Below, one piece after another: positions 61,472 through 64,000 of a stretch of 64,000 bases of DNA; within the stretch, counting starts at the first letter, position 1; each line of letters opens with the position of its first letter. Under the pieces are notes generated by a model, which did not search any database, was not told the origin of the DNA, and worked only from the letters and a program-made list of their open reading frames with translations. Source of the stretch: Maritimibacter sp. HL-12 (GTDB lineage Bacteria; Pseudomonadota; Alphaproteobacteria; Rhodobacterales; Rhodobacteraceae); contig NZ_FXBQ01000001.1 of the NCBI RefSeq assembly GCF_900177545.1, positions 3,008,163-3,072,162 on the forward strand. The letters are read 5' to 3'. Position numbers and translations under genes: made by a program.

Positions 61472-62373
61472 CCATGCGCCTGCCCAGACTGTTCCTTGTC
61501 GGCGCACCGAAATGCGGCACCACGTCGCTGGCGGCCTGGCTCGGGGCACATCCGGGCGTCTTCATGTCGACGCCGAAAGAGCCCGGCTTTTTTGCCCCGG
61601 ACGTCGCCTCTTCGCGCCGGGCGCACAGGCTGCACGATTACGGCGCGCTGTTTCGCAGGGCCGGGGAGACGCAGGTTCTGGCCGAGGCGTCAACGAGTTA
61701 CCTCCGGTCCCGGATCGCGGTTGCCCGGATTCTCACGGCCGTTCCGGGGGCCCGTTTCGTCGTCTGCCTGCGCAACCCGATCGACATGGCACCGTCGGTG
61801 CATGGCCAGTTGCTACGCACCGGCCGCGAGCCGATCGCCGACTTCGAAACCGCGTGGCACACGCAGGCCGCGCGCAAACGCGCGCCAACGCCCCGACGCG
61901 ACGATCACAACCCCGCCGATCTCCAATATGCCGAGATGTGTCGCCTCGGGGCGCAGGTCGAGGCATTTCTGGCCGTCGCGCCGCGGACCCGGGTCCGGTT
62001 CGTTTTCCTCGACGACCTCAAGGCAGATCCGGCGGCAATCTACCGCGAAACCCTGGCCTTCGCGGGCTTGCCCGACGACGGGCGGCGCGACTTTCCGGTT
62101 TTCAACGCCCGCCGTACGCCGCGATCTCCGCGCTTTGCGCAGGCCAGCCACCGCGCGTCCGCCACCTTGCGGTTGCTGGGCATCGGGGCCGGCACGGGTC
62201 TCGGCACGATGCTCAACCGTTGGAATGAAACGCCCGTGGACCCGGCTGCAGCCGCCCCCGGTCCGGGTCTCGCCCGGCTGCTGCGGGATACCTTTCACGA
62301 CGACATCCTGCGCCTCGCCCGCGCCACCGGGCGCAATCTTGACCACTGGCTCGAGGAGCATCCTGCGACATGA
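61468..62373 (+). CDS. Sulfotransferase
   Basis: 301 residues. The PAPS-binding 5'-phosphosulfate loop is LFLVGAPKCGTTSLAAWL (K15), and the 3'-phosphate motif lies in VVCLRNPIDMAPSVHGQLLRTG with R and S in the expected spacing. The C-terminal region FVFLDDLKADPAAIYRETLAFAGL is typical too. It should transfer sulfate from PAPS to a carbohydrate acceptor, making a sulfated glycan. ATG overlaps the polymerase stop; the next gene overlaps its stop (ATGA). Confidence 0.92.
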   Translation: MTMRLPRLFLVGAPKCGTTSLAAWLGAHPGVFMSTPKEPGFFAPDVASSRRAHRLHDYGALFRRAGETQVLAEASTSYLRSRIAVARILTAVPGARFVVCLRNPIDMAPSVHGQLLRTGREPIADFETAWHTQAARKRAPTPRRDDHNPADLQYAEMCRLGAQVEAFLAVAPRTRVRFVFLDDLKADPAAIYRETLAFAGLPDDGRRDFPVFNARRTPRSPRFAQASHRASATLRLLGIGAGTGLGTMLNRWNETPVDPAAAAPGPGLARLLRDTFHDDILRLARATGRNLDHWLEEHPAT

Positions 62374-63404
62374 CCGCAACCCGGCACAGCCAAGGCCGTT
62401 CCCCGAAGGTCTTGCAGATCATGCGGCCCGATCGTGGCGCCTACAGCATCGAGCGGGTCTTTGGCGATATCCGCGCGGCGATGGGCGACGATCTCGATGT
62501 GACGGCATGGGTCTGCCCGCATCCGTCGCGCGGGGTTCTGCCCCGGCTGCGCGGTGCGCTCTCCGCCGCCGGCCAGAGCGCCGACGTGTTTCACGTAACC
62601 GGCGATGCCCATTACCTCGCGCTGTTCCTGCCGCGCGCCCGCACGGTCCTGACCGTGCATGACTGCGAGTTCGTCCGGCGGGCCCGCGGCCTCAAGCGCG
62701 CCTTGCTGTGGCTGTTCTGGCTTCGCCTCCCGGTTGCCCGAGCGGCCCGGGTTCTGGTGCCGTCGCAAGCGGCGCGGCGCGACCTGAGCGCGCTGGTCGG
62801 GATCGGGCCCGATACCATCGAGGTGGTCGAAAACCCGGTCTCAACGGGGTTTCAACCGCAGCCCGAAGCGCGCCACCCGGGCCGGTTTCGGATCCTCCAG
62901 GTCGGCACCAAGGCCAACAAGAACGTCGAGCGGCTTGCTGCCGCCCTGTCGGGGCTCGATGTCGAGCTGCATATCGTCGGGCGTCCGACGCCGGCGCAGG
63001 TTGCCGCCCTGCGTGCGGCCGGCGTGGCGTTCACCTGGCGCGAGGGATTGAGCGACGAGGCGATCCGCGCCGCCTACCGCGACTGTGACGCGCTTGCCTT
63101 CTGTTCCTTGTCGGAAGGCTTCGGTCTGCCGATCCTCGAAGCGCAAACCGTCGGGCGTCCGGTGGTGACGAGCAATCGCGCCCCGATGACGGAGGTTGCC
63201 GGCGGTGCCGCCGTCTTCGTCGATCCGGAAGATGTTGGTTCGATCCGCGAGGCTTTCCGGCGGTTGATCGACGAGCCGGCATTGCGCCGCGCCCTGGTGG
63301 CCAGCGGAGTCGACAATGCCGGGCGCTATCATCCGGGCATCGCCGCCGCCGCCCATGAAAAGGTCTACCGCGCGCTCGCGGGTTTCGCGCAGGCCGGACA
63401 ATGA
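62370..63404 (+). CDS. Family 4 (GT-B) glycosyltransferase
   Basis: 344 residues. The N-terminal Rossmann half has VFHVTGDAHYLALFLP, VLTVHDCEFVRRARG and ARVLVPSQAARRDL; the C-terminal half has FRILQVGTKANKNVERLAAAL and the EX7E-type donor motif FCSLSEGFGLPILEAQTVGRPVV, with SNRAPMTEVAGGAAVFVDPED after it. This is the common GT4 mannosyl/galactosyltransferase pattern. Coupled by ATGA overlaps to the sulfotransferase before it and to the last gene. Confidence 0.93.
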   Translation: MTATRHSQGRSPKVLQIMRPDRGAYSIERVFGDIRAAMGDDLDVTAWVCPHPSRGVLPRLRGALSAAGQSADVFHVTGDAHYLALFLPRARTVLTVHDCEFVRRARGLKRALLWLFWLRLPVARAARVLVPSQAARRDLSALVGIGPDTIEVVENPVSTGFQPQPEARHPGRFRILQVGTKANKNVERLAAALSGLDVELHIVGRPTPAQVAALRAAGVAFTWREGLSDEAIRAAYRDCDALAFCSLSEGFGLPILEAQTVGRPVVTSNRAPMTEVAGGAAVFVDPEDVGSIREAFRRLIDEPALRRALVASGVDNAGRYHPGIAAAAHEKVYRALAGFAQAGQ

Positions 63405-64000
63405 TGGGGTGGGCCGATCTCTGGCGCCGCCGCCTGTCGGACCTGGTCGAACGCGTTCCAAGGCTCTATCGGCTCATCCTGATCGCGCGTCATCGCAATT
63501 CTCCGTTTCTGCGACGGATCGTGTCGCCGGGCCACGATCTGGTGATCGAGGGGTTTCCGCGCAGTGCCAACAGCTTCGCGGTCAGCGCCTTCATGTTCGC
63601 CAATGGCTGGCGCGATCCGCGGATCGCCACCCATGCCCACAGCCCGGCGCAGGTGCACCTCGCCGCGCGCTGGGGCGTGCCGACGATCCTCCTGATCCGC
63701 CGCCCCGAAGCGGCAATCATCGGCTGGATGGCCTATGCCAGCCAGCGCGGGCCGCGCGCGGGGCAGGGCATGAGCCCGGCGCTCAAGCTCGCCTGGGTGC
63801 GGGCGCAAACCCTGAGATACGCACGGTTTTATGAACGCACGACGCCGCTTGGCCAGCATTTCGTGCTGGCAACCTTCGAGGAGGTCACGCGCGATCTCGG
63901 CGTGGTCATCGCGCGATTGAACGCCAAGTTCGGCTGCGATTTCGCGCCGTTCCGCCACACCCCTCAAACCCAGGCGCGGGTCTTCGCATTCGGACGGCGC
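63401..64000 (+). CDS. Sulfotransferase-like protein (partial)
   Basis: 200 codons are visible from ATG 63401 (a second in-frame ATG is at 63404); the gene runs off the right edge. The N-terminal segment DLVIEGFPRSANSFAVSAFM has the PRSxNS-type phosphosulfate loop of sulfotransferases, and PTILLIRRPEAAIIGWMAYASQRG (in part) the 3'-phosphate-binding RxPxxxxxS/A-like region. HFVLATFEEVTRDL matches the later strand. A full call needs the missing C-terminus. It overlaps the glycosyltransferase by 4 bases, extending the operon. Confidence 0.75.
   Translation, partial: MMGWADLWRRRLSDLVERVPRLYRLILIARHRNSPFLRRIVSPGHDLVIEGFPRSANSFAVSAFMFANGWRDPRIATHAHSPAQVHLAARWGVPTILLIRRPEAAIIGWMAYASQRGPRAGQGMSPALKLAWVRAQTLRYARFYERTTPLGQHFVLATFEEVTRDLGVVIARLNAKFGCDFAPFRHTPQTQARVFAFGRR

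Overview
The window is strongly GC-rich chromosomal DNA from an alphaproteobacterium, almost certainly a member of the Rhodobacterales (Rhodobacteraceae/Paracoccaceae). The grounds are a complete RcGTA-type gene transfer agent (GTA) cluster in canonical order, the dusB(nifR3)-ntrB-ntrC-ntrY-ntrX series, an ispDF fusion in an ispDF-pgpA-cinA operon, and several small families typical of this order. I see no tRNA, rRNA, insertion sequence, integrase or CRISPR array.

Layout. 1-2572 (minus, open at the left edge): a large Ala/Pro-rich membrane protein with a GspL/PilM-like N-terminal domain (inferred). 2573-2985: the GTA leader, with a promoter-like TTGACA box and a textbook intrinsic terminator hairpin upstream of the first gene. 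2986-16876: GTA genes g1 to g15 (terminases, portal, protease, capsid, connectors, tail tube, tail chaperones, very short tape measure, baseplate hub, NlpC/P60 peptidase, large TIM-barrel tail protein), followed by a small conserved gene to 17162. There is no integrase, replication or lysis gene, so it reads as a domesticated particle factory and not a prophage. 17192-22153: small membrane protein, DUF2927 lipoprotein, GNAT acetyltransferase, CNNM transporter, a phosphoesterase-fold protein lacking its metal ligands, a secreted SH3 protein, and a cluster of three palindromes.

22157-24266 (minus): ispDF-pgpA-cinA (isoprenoid precursors, phosphatidylglycerol synthesis, NAD salvage). 24435-31657 (plus): dusB-ntrBC-ntrYX nitrogen signalling. 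After two minus-strand genes (a GST-like protein and a ribosome-associated HPF/RaiA-like protein), 33159-37857 carries trkA-trkH (potassium uptake), hfq and hflX. 38020-55912 is a housekeeping mosaic: a second CNNM protein, penicillin-acylase-family hydrolase, beta-hydroxyacid dehydrogenase, phospholipase A2-like secreted protein, SYLF lipoprotein, DoxX, hemB, mfd, two transporters, a DsbA-like oxidoreductase, a fabF-mltG pair and a VanZ-like protein.

56016-64000 is an exopolysaccharide region: a Wzc-type tyrosine autokinase/chain-length protein, a family 2 glycosyltransferase, a NusG paralogue of RfaH type, and a plus-strand operon of polymerase-like membrane protein, sulfotransferase, family 4 glycosyltransferase and a second (truncated) sulfotransferase-like gene. 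The point I find most worth following is an ops-like element (GCGGTAGCTTG) immediately upstream of that operon and divergent from the NusG paralogue. It suggests processive antitermination dedicated to a probably sulfated glycan. Second is the terminator in the GTA leader, a candidate attenuator or antitermination checkpoint for particle production.
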